A DNA stretch of 64,000 bases, from positions 1,240,001 through 1,304,000 of the forward strand of contig NC_007510.1 in assembly GCF_000012945.1 (NCBI RefSeq), written 5' to 3'. Shown piece by piece: positions 1 through 8,537 of the stretch (position 1 is the stretch's first letter; each line of letters begins with the position of its first letter). Source of the stretch: Burkholderia lata (GTDB taxonomy: Bacteria; Pseudomonadota; Gammaproteobacteria; Burkholderiales; Burkholderiaceae). Made by a program: the position numbers and the translations under genes. The notes beneath the pieces were generated by a model. That model was not told the DNA's origin and searched no databases. It saw only the letters and a list, made by a program, of their open reading frames with translations.

Positions 1-1402
1 TGCCCGTCAGCGTGATCGCCTCGCGCACGCTCTGCGTGAAGCGCGGGTCGCGGAACTGCTGCGGCGACACGTTGACCGCCACGTACTGCAGCGCAAGCCC
101 CTGGCGGTCCCAGGCGACGAGCTGCATGCACGCGGCCTTGAGCACCCAGTTGCCGAGATAGTTGATCAGGCCGATCGATTCGGCGAGCGGAATGAACGTC
201 GCCGGCGGCACGAGGCCGTGCACCGGATGGCGCCAGCGGATCAGGGCCTCGACACCGACCACCGCGCCCGACTGGCTGCGCGTGATCGGCTGGAAATGGA
301 GCGAAAACTCGCCGTTGCGCACGCCGTCGTACAGGTCGGCCTCGAGCTTCAGCCGTTCGGCGTCGGCCGGATCGTCGACGGGCGCGTGGAACGCGAGCGC
401 ATTGCCGCCCGACGCCTTCGCCTGCGAGAGCGCGTGGTCGGCGCGGCGCAGCAGCGGGCTGTGGTGCTGTGCGCGATGGGGCAGTGCACGTTCGTCCGGA
501 TAGAGCGCGATGCCGATGCTCGCGGACAGGTGCACGGTCTGCCCCTGGTACACGTAGGGCTCGCGCACCGCGGCCTGCAGCCGGCGCGCGAGTGCGTCCG
601 CCGCATTGCTGGCCTGCGTGCGGTCCGGTGCGCCGAGCACGACCGCGAACTTGTCGCTCGCGACGCGCGCGAGCTGCTCGTTCGGCGTGACGAGCGCCTT
701 CAGCCGCTGCGCGGTCTCGCGCAGCAGCGTGTCGCCCGCGTCGTAGCCGAGCGCGCGGTTGATCCGCTGGTAGTCGTCGAGGTCGAGCAGCAGCAGCGCC
801 GCGCAGGTGCCTTCCCCGTCGGCGGCCTGCTGCGCGCGCATCAGCGCGGGCACGAGCGCGGACAGGTTGCCGAGCCCCGTCATCGGGTCGTGATGCATTT
901 CGTACGTCAGGCGTGCCTCGAGCGCGCGCCATGACGACACGTCGAACGCCGCGATCGCGAACCCGTCGACCCCGTGGTGGCGGCTCTTGAACGCGCGGAT
1001 CTCGACGTCCAGCGGGTAGGTGAGCGACTTGACGATGCACATCGTCGCCTTCTCGACCTGGCCGGAACGCGCGGCGCGTGCAAGCAGGCCTTCGAGTGCC
1101 GCGGTATCCTGTTCGGCGATCAGGTCGCGCAGCGTCAGCGTGTGCAGGTAGTCGCGGTGGTAGCCGATGAAGCGCAGGCTCGCGTCGGACACGTACAGAA
1201 AGCGCAGTTCGCGGTCGACATGGGCGAGGAAATCCACCGTGCCGACCGTCTGTTCCAGCCAGTTGCGCACGGAGTCGTCGCGTCGCGGCGCGCCGGCGCG
1301 CGCGGGCATCAGCGCGCCGCCCGACCAGGCGAAGCGGCGCAGCGTATGCAAGGCGCTGCGCCAGGAGCCCTTGCGTGACGTCTGTTTCCTGTTGGCTTCC
1401 AT
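1..1402 (-). CDS. PAS - degenerate GGDEF - EAL signalling protein (3' end cut by window)
   Basis: A cyclic-di-GMP signalling protein whose first 467 residues are visible; its C-terminus lies beyond base 1. Residues 45-160 look like a PAS sensor (FLAHVDRELRFLYVSD). Residues 165-340 form a GGDEF fold, but the signature is ASDKF (248-252) rather than GGDEF, so cyclase activity is unlikely. The EAL domain starts near 350 and keeps EAL at 385-387 (VEALIRW), the QP pair of HFQPI (371-372) and N444, so phosphodiesterase activity is plausible from what can be seen; the later catalytic residues are outside the window. There is no N-terminal membrane segment, so it should be cytosolic. In this family degenerate GGDEF domains often act as GTP sensors that tune the EAL domain. 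The ATG at 1402 has only a weak ribosome site, and the start could be slightly different. Confidence 0.85.
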   Translation of the reverse strand, partial: MEANRKQTSRKGSWRSALHTLRRFAWSGGALMPARAGAPRRDDSVRNWLEQTVGTVDFLAHVDRELRFLYVSDASLRFIGYHRDYLHTLTLRDLIAEQDTAALEGLLARAARSGQVEKATMCIVKSLTYPLDVEIRAFKSRHHGVDGFAIAAFDVSSWRALEARLTYEMHHDPMTGLGNLSALVPALMRAQQAADGEGTCAALLLLDLDDYQRINRALGYDAGDTLLRETAQRLKALVTPNEQLARVASDKFAVVLGAPDRTQASNAADALARRLQAAVREPYVYQGQTVHLSASIGIALYPDERALPHRAQHHSPLLRRADHALSQAKASGGNALAFHAPVDDPADAERLKLEADLYDGVRNGEFSLHFQPITRSQSGAVVGVEALIRWRHPVHGLVPPATFIPLAESIGLINYLGNWVLKAACMQLVAWDRQGLALQYVAVNVSPQQFRDPRFTQSVREAITLTG

Positions 1403-1588
1403 GTTTCTCGCTGACGTGAAGGGCTGGAACCGGTTGTCCGGAAGGAATAACGGCAGACTGTGCGGAATCTTTAACGGACTGGCCGCGGATGGCATGGCCG
1501 CTGGACCGGATCGGTCACGCAGGTGTTCGACAGGCGAACGCCGGCGGGGCCTACATCGAGGCTGACTTTATAAGAAATGAGGACGCAG

Positions 1589-2140
1589 ATGAAGCGAAAA
1601 CTGTTGCTGGGCGCCGCCGTGGCGGCGCTGGTGGCCGGCCATGCGCTGATGGCGCAGGCGGAATTGAAGCCGGGTGCCGCGGCGCCCGATTTCACGACGC
1701 AGGCGTCGCTGGGCGGCAAGACTTACACGTACTCGCTCGCGGACGCGCTGAAGCAGGGGCCGGTCGTGCTGTATTTCTACCCGGCCGCGTTCACGAAGGG
1801 CTGCACGATCGAGGCGCACGCGTTCGCGGACGCGGTCGACCGTTACAAGGCTTACGGCGCGACGGTGATCGGCGTATCGGCTGACAAGATCGACACGCTG
1901 ACGAAGTTCTCGGTGAGCGAGTGCCGGAGCAAGTTCCCGGTCGCGGCCGATCCGGACGCGAAGATCATCCGGGAATACGACGCGAAGCTGCCGGCGATCG
2001 ACAAGGCGAACCGCGTGTCCTACGTGATTTCGCCGGAAGGGAAGATTCTCTACGAATACACGAGCATGTCGCCCGACAAGCACGTCGAGAACACGCTCGC
2101 CGCCGTGAAGGCGTGGGCGGACGCGCATCCGAAGCAGTAA
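1589..2140 (+). CDS. Periplasmic peroxiredoxin (AhpC/TSA, BCP-like)
   Basis: Thiol peroxidase that would reduce hydrogen peroxide and organic hydroperoxides. The 183-residue product opens with a Sec signal peptide (KRK, then a hydrophobic stretch, cleavage likely after MAQA at residue 24), so it should act in the periplasm, unlike the usual cytosolic BCP. The thioredoxin fold carries the peroxidatic motif PAAFTKGC with Cys72. Cys112 (SVSECRSKF) is a possible resolving cysteine. I chose the ATG at 1589 over the in-frame ATG at 1577 because a GAGGA ribosome site lies five bases before 1589. The gene stands alone between a divergent signalling gene and a convergent SDR gene. Its electron donor is not encoded nearby. 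Confidence 0.88.
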   Translation: MKRKLLLGAAVAALVAGHALMAQAELKPGAAAPDFTTQASLGGKTYTYSLADALKQGPVVLYFYPAAFTKGCTIEAHAFADAVDRYKAYGATVIGVSADKIDTLTKFSVSECRSKFPVAADPDAKIIREYDAKLPAIDKANRVSYVISPEGKILYEYTSMSPDKHVENTLAAVKAWADAHPKQ

Positions 2141-2159
2141 GCGGATGCCCGTACGTCAA

Positions 2160-2218
2160 GGCGGCCCGTCGTGCGGGCCGCCGGTACGAAGCAGCGCGCC
2201 GCCCGCGCGGCGGCGCGC
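2160..2218. terminator. Two GC-rich hairpins between convergent genes
   Basis: GGCGGCCCG/CGGGCCGCC (2160-2182, loop TCGTG) is followed by GCGCGCCGCC/GGCGGCGCGC (about 2194-2218). Both are perfect stems lying between the stop codons of the peroxiredoxin and the SDR gene. Neither has a U tract, so they may block transcription or protect 3' ends rather than act as classical intrinsic terminators. Confidence 0.45.
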
Positions 2219-2227
2219 GTGAGCCTG

Positions 2228-2857
2228 CTAGGCGCGCAATGCCTGCTCGATCGGCACGCTGCCGCCGACGAAGCCGACGATCTTGCGCGAGATGCCGAGC
2301 TTGATCGCCTCGATCGCGGCCCAGGCCACATCCTGGCGCGACACGGGCGGGGCGCCTTCGAACCACGCGTCGGTCAGCGCGATCTTGCCGACGCCCGGAT
2401 CGTCCGTGAGCGGGCCGGGGCGCAGGATCGCGTAGTCGACGCCCGACGCGATCACGCGATCGTCGCCTTCGCGCTTCATCTGCGAATAGTGGCGCAGCGC
2501 GTCCGGGCCGAGTTCCGGCCGGTACGCGGACAGCGAGCTGATCACCACGAGCTTCTGCGCGTTGTAAGCCAGCGCGTATTCGGCTGCGCGGGCGACCGCG
2601 TCGCGGTCGACCTGCTCCTCTTCGGCCGCGCCTTCCGATTCGGCCGAGCCGGCCGCATAGATCACGTGCGAGATGCCCTGGAATGCGTGCGAGAAATCGT
2701 TCGTCAGATCGGCCTCGACCACCCGTGCGCCCGCCAGCGCATAACCGTGGCGGCGCACGAGCGCCGTGACCTCGAACTCCGGCTGCTTGAGCAGCAGATC
2801 CGCGCAGGCCTGGCCCGTTCGGCCGGTCGCGCCAATCAGCAGTACCTTCGTCGTCAT
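2228..2857 (-). CDS. Atypical SDR / NAD(P)H-binding protein
   Basis: A 209-residue Rossmann-fold protein of the NmrA/SDR_a5 type. The N-terminus carries the dinucleotide-binding glycine motif LLIGATGRTGQ. SSLSAYRPE is followed by HYSQMKREGD, in the place of the usual active-site region, but a canonical YxxxK is not evident. Members act as NADPH-dependent reductases or as redox sensors; the substrate cannot be told from sequence. No signal peptide, so cytosolic. The start at 2857 is supported by AAGGAG seven bases upstream; an in-frame ATG at 2884 would skip that site. A candidate promoter lies at 2890-2918. Confidence 0.8.
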   Translation of the reverse strand: MTTKVLLIGATGRTGQACADLLLKQPEFEVTALVRRHGYALAGARVVEADLTNDFSHAFQGISHVIYAAGSAESEGAAEEEQVDRDAVARAAEYALAYNAQKLVVISSLSAYRPELGPDALRHYSQMKREGDDRVIASGVDYAILRPGPLTDDPGVGKIALTDAWFEGAPPVSRQDVAWAAIEAIKLGISRKIVGFVGGSVPIEQALRA

Positions 2858-2889
2858 GAAACCGCTCCTTGCTCGATGCGTCATCCTTC

Positions 2890-2918
2890 CAGATAGGGAC
2901 GGACGACCGATAACTCAA
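2890..2918 (-). promoter_or_regulatory. Candidate sigma-70 promoter for the SDR gene
   Basis: On the minus strand TTGAGT and TATCTG are separated by exactly 17 bases, each matching consensus at four of six positions, about 30 bases before the ribosome site of the SDR gene. The rest of the 2858-3165 interval shows no gene; the promoter of the downstream plus-strand gene was not identified. Confidence 0.45.
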
Positions 2919-3165
2919 GTGTAATGTCGATTTGCCGCCGCGGCGGGGGTGTATTAAGGGGCGTACCGGCATCGGGCGTACCGGCTGCGCCCACCCGGGC
3001 TGCCCGGCGCGGGCACGCGATCCGCGGCGGCACGGCCGACACCGGCATTCCGGCCGCCATTCATTCACACGGATGCGGGAATGACGCGCCGACCGGCTAT
3101 CATGTGCGCGATGCATTTTTCGCCGTTACGTCATACAACGCATCGGCCCACTGGTTGGAGTACAC

Positions 3166-4656
3166 ATGGCATTACCCCTGGACAACGTCAGCATGGCCGT
3201 GTTCTGCGACTTCGAGAACGTCGCGCTCGGCGTGCGCGACGCGAAGTACGAGAAGTTCGACATCAAGCCCGTGCTGGAGCGCCTGCTGCTGAAGGGCAGC
3301 ATCGTCGTGAAGAAGGCCTATTGCGACTGGGATCGCTACAAGGGCTTCAAGGCGTCGATGCACGAGGCGAGCTTCGAGCTGATCGAGATTCCGCACGTGC
3401 GCCAGTCGGGCAAGAACTCGGCCGACATCCGGCTCGTGGTCGATGCGCTCGACCTCTGCTACACGAAGTCGCACGTCGATACGTTCGTGATCATCAGCGG
3501 CGACTCGGATTTTTCGCCGCTGGTGTCGAAGCTGCGCGAGAACGCGAAGAAGGTGATCGGCGTCGGCGTGAAGAAATCGACGTCGGACCTGCTGGTCGCG
3601 AACTGCGACGAATTCATTTTCTACGACGACCTGGTGCGCGAGCAGCAGCGCGCGCTCGCGAAGCGCGAACAGCAGCAGCGCGCGGGCAACGGCGGCGCGA
3701 AGCGGCCGGACGAACCGTCGTCGCGCAAGCACGACCTGGACGCGCGCAAGGCCGAGGCGATCGCGCTGGCGGTCGAGACGTTCGACGCACTCGCGTCGGA
3801 GCGGGACGACGTCGGGAAGATCTGGGCGTCGGTGCTCAAGAGCGCGATCAAGCGTCGCAAGCCGGATTTCAACGAGTCGTACTACGGGTTCCGCGCGTTC
3901 GGCAACCTGCTCGACGAGGCGCAGGCGCGCGGCCTGCTCGAAGTGGGGCGCGACGACAAGTCGGGCGCGTTCGTGTCACGGGCACGCCAGTCGGCGGCCG
4001 CGGAGCACGTCACGGCGGGCGGTGAGGGCGGGCACGGCGGCGCGCACCACGGTACGCGTGCGGCCGAGCCGGCGCGGGCCGGGCGCAATGCGCAACGTCG
4101 CGGGCAGCGGGCGGAAGCGGTCATGCACGAAAGCGTGCAGGTCGAAGCGGACGACGCGGAAGTGGCCGAGGTTGCCGAGGTGGCCGAGGCGGCACCGATG
4201 ATGTCGCCGGCGGAAACGGCCGAAGTAACCGACGCGGCCGACGCGCATGGCGAAGTGAAGGATGGCCGCAAGCGCGCACGCAAGACCGCGGCGAAGAAGG
4301 CAGGTGCGAAGAAGGGCGCTGCCGCGAAGAGCGCAGGCCGTCAGGCAGCCGGGAAGCCGGACGACACCGGGCATGGCGCGCCGAAGCACGGTGGCGACAA
4401 GCACACGCACGGCAAGCATGCCGACGACGCGCATCGCGACGCGGAGCAGGGCGACGAGCGGCACGTCACGGTGACGCACGCGGGGCCGGCGGCAGGCGAT
4501 GCCGGTGCCGAGCGTGCCGCCGCCCAGCCGTCGCACGACGCGGCGCCGGTCGAAGCGGTTGCGGAAACGCCGGCCGCTGCCAAGCCGAAGAAGCCGGCCC
4601 GCAAGGCCGCACCGCGCGCGCGTCGTCCGCGCAAGGCGGCGGACGCTGCCGAGTAA
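3166..4656 (+). CDS. NYN-domain (LabA/DUF88) putative ribonuclease with LOTUS domain and basic tail
   Basis: A 496-residue three-part protein. Residues 10-155 are a NYN domain of the PIN-like nuclease fold, with the acidic residues expected of an active centre: D15 (VFCDFEN), D87 (NSADIRLVVD), D113 and D115 (SGDSDF). Residues 195-272 match an OST-HTH/LOTUS domain (DDVGKIWASVLKSAIKRR, then YGFRAFGNLL), a small winged-helix RNA-binding module. Residues 275-496 are low-complexity, rich in Ala, Lys, Glu and His, ending in lysine/arginine-alanine repeats like histone H1 or AlgP tails. Together this suggests an RNA-cleaving or RNA-binding factor whose tail could bind nucleic acid. No signal peptide. 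It is monocistronic, with no helpful neighbour. The NYN and LOTUS assignments are firm; the RNA target is unknown. Confidence 0.85.
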   Translation: MALPLDNVSMAVFCDFENVALGVRDAKYEKFDIKPVLERLLLKGSIVVKKAYCDWDRYKGFKASMHEASFELIEIPHVRQSGKNSADIRLVVDALDLCYTKSHVDTFVIISGDSDFSPLVSKLRENAKKVIGVGVKKSTSDLLVANCDEFIFYDDLVREQQRALAKREQQQRAGNGGAKRPDEPSSRKHDLDARKAEAIALAVETFDALASERDDVGKIWASVLKSAIKRRKPDFNESYYGFRAFGNLLDEAQARGLLEVGRDDKSGAFVSRARQSAAAEHVTAGGEGGHGGAHHGTRAAEPARAGRNAQRRGQRAEAVMHESVQVEADDAEVAEVAEVAEAAPMMSPAETAEVTDAADAHGEVKDGRKRARKTAAKKAGAKKGAAAKSAGRQAAGKPDDTGHGAPKHGGDKHTHGKHADDAHRDAEQGDERHVTVTHAGPAAGDAGAERAAAQPSHDAAPVEAVAETPAAAKPKKPARKAAPRARRPRKAADAAE

Positions 4657-4735
4657 CGTCGGCCGGCCGGATGCCGTCCCGAGCGGGGCGGCGTCCGCGC
4701 CACGATACCGGCCGGTGCAACGCCGGCCCGTCGAA

Positions 4736-5119
4736 CTAGCCGTTCAGCACATAAGGCTGCGTCATCACTTCTAGGAAGTGGCCGTCCGGATCGTCGAAAT
4801 ACACACCGCGGCCGCCGTTGTGGCGGTAGATGTCATCGGGTTGCCGCTTCGCCGGATCGGCCCAGTGCGGCAGCCCGCGCTCGCGAATGCGCGCGAGCAC
4901 GCGATCGAAGCCTGCTTCGTCGAGCAGGAACGCGTAATGCTGCGACGCGATCTCTCCCGACTGTTCATAAAAATCGAGCGACACGCCGTTCCCGAGCGGG
5001 ACGACCAGCATCGCGCCGAACGGCGTCGGCGGCGGCAATTCCAGCAACTCGGTGAGGAAGCGGCTCGACGCGCGTTTGTCGCGACACCAGACGATCGTGT
5101 GGTTGAGCTGGACGTTCAT
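4736..5119 (-). CDS. VOC-superfamily (glyoxalase/dioxygenase-fold) protein
   Basis: A 127-residue single-module vicinal-oxygen-chelate protein. It begins MNVQLNHTIVWCRD, with a first-metal-ligand-like His at position 7, and ends GRGVYFDDPDGHFLEVMTQPY, the standard second half with the YF/DPDGH..E signature. Relatives include glyoxalase I-like enzymes, fosfomycin-resistance proteins and dioxygenases, and sequence alone does not choose among them. The start at 5119 follows GGGGAC; a longer in-frame reading to 5293 crosses the mdt terminator and was rejected. It sits alone, tail-to-tail with the NYN gene. Confidence 0.82.
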   Translation of the reverse strand: MNVQLNHTIVWCRDKRASSRFLTELLELPPPTPFGAMLVVPLGNGVSLDFYEQSGEIASQHYAFLLDEAGFDRVLARIRERGLPHWADPAKRQPDDIYRHNGGRGVYFDDPDGHFLEVMTQPYVLNG

Positions 5120-5192
5120 GGTGTGTCCCCGTGAAGGGCGCAGCGGTGGGCATGGACTCACGATAGCCGATCGTCGCCGCTGTTCAAGCGCG

Positions 5193-5219
5193 AAAAAAAC
5201 GGCCGCCCGAGGGCGGCCG
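5193..5219 (-). terminator. Intrinsic terminator of the mdtABC operon
   Basis: Minus strand: CGGCCGCCC, two-base loop, GGGCGGCCG, then seven Ts, starting seven bases after the mdtC stop codon. A textbook Rho-independent terminator. Confidence 0.9.
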
Positions 5220-5225
5220 CTTTCA

Positions 5226-8200
5226 TCACTCCCCGGCGACGGCCGGCCCGCCGGTATTCCCGCGGCGGTTGCGGCGTTTCTCGCCCCACACACGGAAGCG
5301 GTCCATGTACAGGTAGACGACCGGCGTCGTATAGAGCGTCAGCACCTGCGACACGATCAGGCCGCCGGCGATCGCGATCCCGAGCGGCGCACGCAGCTCG
5401 GCGCCGTCGCCGTTGCCGAACGCGAGCGGCAGCGCACCGAGCAGCGCGGCCATCGTCGTCATCATGATCGGGCGGAAGCGCAACAGGCACGCCTCGTGGA
5501 TCGCGTCGAACGACGATTTCTGGTTGTTGCGCGTCTGGTCGATCGCGAAGTCGACCATCATGATCGCGTTCTTCTTCACGATACCGATCAGCAGGATCAC
5601 GCCGATCAAGGCGATGATGCTGAACTCGGTCTTGAACAGCAGCAGCGCGAGCAGCGCGCCGACGCCGGCCGACGGGAGCGTCGACAGGATCGTGATCGGG
5701 TGGATGTAGCTCTCGTACAGGATCCCGAGCACGATATAGACGGCCAGCAGCGCCGCGAGGATCAGGATCGGCTGGTCGTTCATCGACTGCTGGAACGCCT
5801 GCGCGGTGCCCTGGAAGCTGCCGACGATGGTCGGCGGGACGCCGACCTGCGCCATCGTCTGGTAGATCACCTGCGTCGCCTGCGACAGCGACACGCCGGG
5901 CGGCAGGTTGAACGAGATCGTCGTCGCGACGAACAGCCCCTGGTGGTTGACCGACAGCGGCGTCGTGCTCGGCCCGAACGTCGCGATCGCCGACAGCGGG
6001 ATCATCGTCGACTTCGACGTCGACACCGACGCACCCGACGACGCGCTCGACTTGCCGCTCGCCGCGATCGAGTTGAGCGCCTGGTTGCGCGCGGAGTCGG
6101 ACGCGATTGCCGCGGCGCTCTGCGTGGCCGTGCCGGCGCTCGACGTGCCGGCGGAGGTCGCAACGTAGGTGCCGGCGGCCGCGTTGGTGGTCTGCGAGCC
6201 GTTCGCGCTGCCGCCCGACGTGCTGACCCACACCTGGTTCAGCATCTCGGGGCTCTGCCAGTATTTCGGCGCGACTTCCATCACGACGTGGTACTGGTTC
6301 AGCGGGTTGTAGATCGTCGAGACCTGGCGCTGGCCGAACGCGTCATACAGCGTGTTGTCGATCTGCGCGGGCTTGATGCCGAACCGCGCGGCCGTCGCAC
6401 GGTCGATCGTCACCATCGCCTCGAGGCCGCCTTGCTGCTGGTCCGAGTTCACGTCGGTCAGCTCCGGGCGCTTCTGCAGCGCCTCGGTCAGGATCGGCCC
6501 CCACTTGTACAGGTCGGCGCTCGAATCGCCGAGCAGCGTGAACTGGTATTGCGCGTTGCTCTGCCGGCCGCCGACGCGGATGTCCTGCGCCGCCTGCAGG
6601 AACGTGCGCGCGCCGGCGACGTCCGCCAGCGGCGGGCGCAGCTGCTGGATCACCTGGTCGGCCGACAGCTTGCGCTCGGTGCGATCCTTCAACGTGACGA
6701 ACATGAAACCCGAGTTGGTCTGCGTGCCGCCGGTGAAGCCCGCGACGCTTTTCACGTTCGGGTTGCTCTGCACGATCCGCATCATCTCGGAGAACTTCAG
6801 CTTCATCGCCTGGAACGACGTCGACTGGTCGGCCTGGATGCCGCCGATCATCAGCCCGGTGTCCTGCTGCGGGAAGAAGCCCTTCGGCACGACGATGTAC
6901 AGGTAGACGTTCAGCCCGATCGTCGCGAACAGCGTCAGCAGGATCAGCAGCGGCCGGCGCAGCGCCCACGACAGCGAGCGCTCGTAGCCGCGCTGCATGC
7001 GGGTGAAACAGTGTTCCAGGAAGCGCCCGAAGCGGCCTTCGCTTTGCGGGTCGTGCGACTCGGGCAGCAGGCGCGCGCACATCATCGGCGTGACCGTGAG
7101 CGATACCGCGAGCGACACGGCGATCGCGAGCGACAGCGTCAGCGCGAACTCGCGGAACAGCCGCCCGACGATGCCGCCCATCAGCAGGATCGGCAGGAAC
7201 ACCGCGACGAGCGAAATGCTCATCGACAGCACCGTGAAGCCGACCTCGCGCGCGCCGTCGAACGCGGCCTGCATGCGCGACTTGCCGTTCTCGATATGCC
7301 GCGAGATGTTCTCGAGCACGACGATCGCATCGTCGACGACGAAGCCGGTCGCGACGATCAGCGCCATCAGCGACAGGTTGTCGATCGAGAAGCCGAGCAG
7401 GTACATCGCGCCGAACGTGCCGATGATCGAGATCGGCACCGCCACGCTCGGGATCAGCGTCGCGCGCCAGTTGCGCAGGAACAGGAACACGACCATCACG
7501 ACGAGGCTGACCGCGATCAGCAGCGTGTGCTCGGTGTCCTTCAGCGATGCGCGAATCGTGGTCGAGCGGTCGAGAACCGGCGTGACCGTGATGTCGGCCG
7601 GCAGCGACGCGGTGAGCTGCGGCAGCGCCGCGCGCACGCGGTCGATCGTGTCGATGATGTTCGCGCCGGGCGAGCGGTAGAGGATCACGAGCACCGCGCG
7701 CTTGCCGTTCGACAGGCCGAGGTTGCGGAGATCCTCGACCGAATCGACGACGTCGGACAGGTCGGACAGCCGCACGGCCGCGCCGTTGCGGTACGCGACG
7801 ACGAGGTCGCGGTATTGCGACGCCTCGGATGCCTGGTCGTTCGTATAGAGCTGGTAGCGCTGCGGGCCGAACTCGATCGCACCCTTCGGCGCATTGGCGT
7901 TCGCGGACGCGAGCGCCGCGCGCACGTCCTCGAGGCCGATCCCGTAGTGGAACAGCGCCTGTGGCTCGAGTTCGACCCGCACGGCCGGGTTCGCGGAGCC
8001 GCTGACCGACACCTGGCCGATCCCGTCGATCTGCGACAGCGACTGCTGCAGCACCGTCGACGCGGCGTCGTACAGCTTCGCGGGCGACGAGGTCTCCGAC
8101 GTCAGCGACACGATCATGATCGGCGAGTCGGCCGGGTTGACCTTGCGGTAGGTCGGGTTGCTCTTCAGCGCGGCGGGCAGATCGGCGCGCGCCGCGTTGA

Positions 8201-8534
8201 TCGCGGCCTGCACGTCGCGCGCGGCGCCGTCGATGTCGCGGTTCAGGCCGAACTGCAGGATGATCCGTGCGTTGCCGACCGTACTCGTCGACGTCATTTC
8301 CGACACGTCGGCAATCGAGCCGAGGTGCCGTTCGAGCGGGCTCGTCACGCTGGTCGCGACGGTCTCGGGGCTCGCGCCGGGCAGCGACGCCTGCACCGAG
8401 ATGGTCGGGAAGTCGACCTGCGGCAGCGGCGACACCGGCAGCTTGACGAACGCGAACAGGCCCGCGAGCGCGACGCCGATCGCGAGCAGCGTCGTCGCGA
8501 CGGGGCGGGTGATGAAGGGGCGCGACAGGTTCAT
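5226..8534 (-). CDS. mdtC: RND multidrug efflux permease, MdtC type
   Basis: Inner-membrane proton-driven efflux pump subunit, 1102 residues, with 12 membrane segments in two halves and two large periplasmic loops (opening [17 protein letters not shown]). In MdtABC pumps MdtB and MdtC form a mixed trimer that expels bile salts, novobiocin and similar compounds through an adaptor and an outer-membrane channel. Family blocks such as [14 protein letters not shown], and [15 protein letters not shown] in the first half, are present. It is odd in carrying about 70 Ser/Ala/Gly/Thr-rich residues (about 770-840, bases 6010-6225) between QVWVSTSGG and TMIPLSAIA, where relatives have a short loop. It starts three bases after mdtB stops, so the two are translated together. 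Confidence 0.93.
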   Translation of the reverse strand: MNLSRPFITRPVATTLLAIGVALAGLFAFVKLPVSPLPQVDFPTISVQASLPGASPETVATSVTSPLERHLGSIADVSEMTSTSTVGNARIILQFGLNRDIDGAARDVQAAINAARADLPAALKSNPTYRKVNPADSPIMIVSLTSETSSPAKLYDAASTVLQQSLSQIDGIGQVSVSGSANPAVRVELEPQALFHYGIGLEDVRAALASANANAPKGAIEFGPQRYQLYTNDQASEASQYRDLVVAYRNGAAVRLSDLSDVVDSVEDLRNLGLSNGKRAVLVILYRSPGANIIDTIDRVRAALPQLTASLPADITVTPVLDRSTTIRASLKDTEHTLLIAVSLVVMVVFLFLRNWRATLIPSVAVPISIIGTFGAMYLLGFSIDNLSLMALIVATGFVVDDAIVVLENISRHIENGKSRMQAAFDGAREVGFTVLSMSISLVAVFLPILLMGGIVGRLFREFALTLSLAIAVSLAVSLTVTPMMCARLLPESHDPQSEGRFGRFLEHCFTRMQRGYERSLSWALRRPLLILLTLFATIGLNVYLYIVVPKGFFPQQDTGLMIGGIQADQSTSFQAMKLKFSEMMRIVQSNPNVKSVAGFTGGTQTNSGFMFVTLKDRTERKLSADQVIQQLRPPLADVAGARTFLQAAQDIRVGGRQSNAQYQFTLLGDSSADLYKWGPILTEALQKRPELTDVNSDQQQGGLEAMVTIDRATAARFGIKPAQIDNTLYDAFGQRQVSTIYNPLNQYHVVMEVAPKYWQSPEMLNQVWVSTSGGSANGSQTTNAAAGTYVATSAGTSSAGTATQSAAAIASDSARNQALNSIAASGKSSASSGASVSTSKSTMIPLSAIATFGPSTTPLSVNHQGLFVATTISFNLPPGVSLSQATQVIYQTMAQVGVPPTIVGSFQGTAQAFQQSMNDQPILILAALLAVYIVLGILYESYIHPITILSTLPSAGVGALLALLLFKTEFSIIALIGVILLIGIVKKNAIMMVDFAIDQTRNNQKSSFDAIHEACLLRFRPIMMTTMAALLGALPLAFGNGDGAELRAPLGIAIAGGLIVSQVLTLYTTPVVYLYMDRFRVWGEKRRNRRGNTGGPAVAGE

Positions 8535-8537
8535 CGC

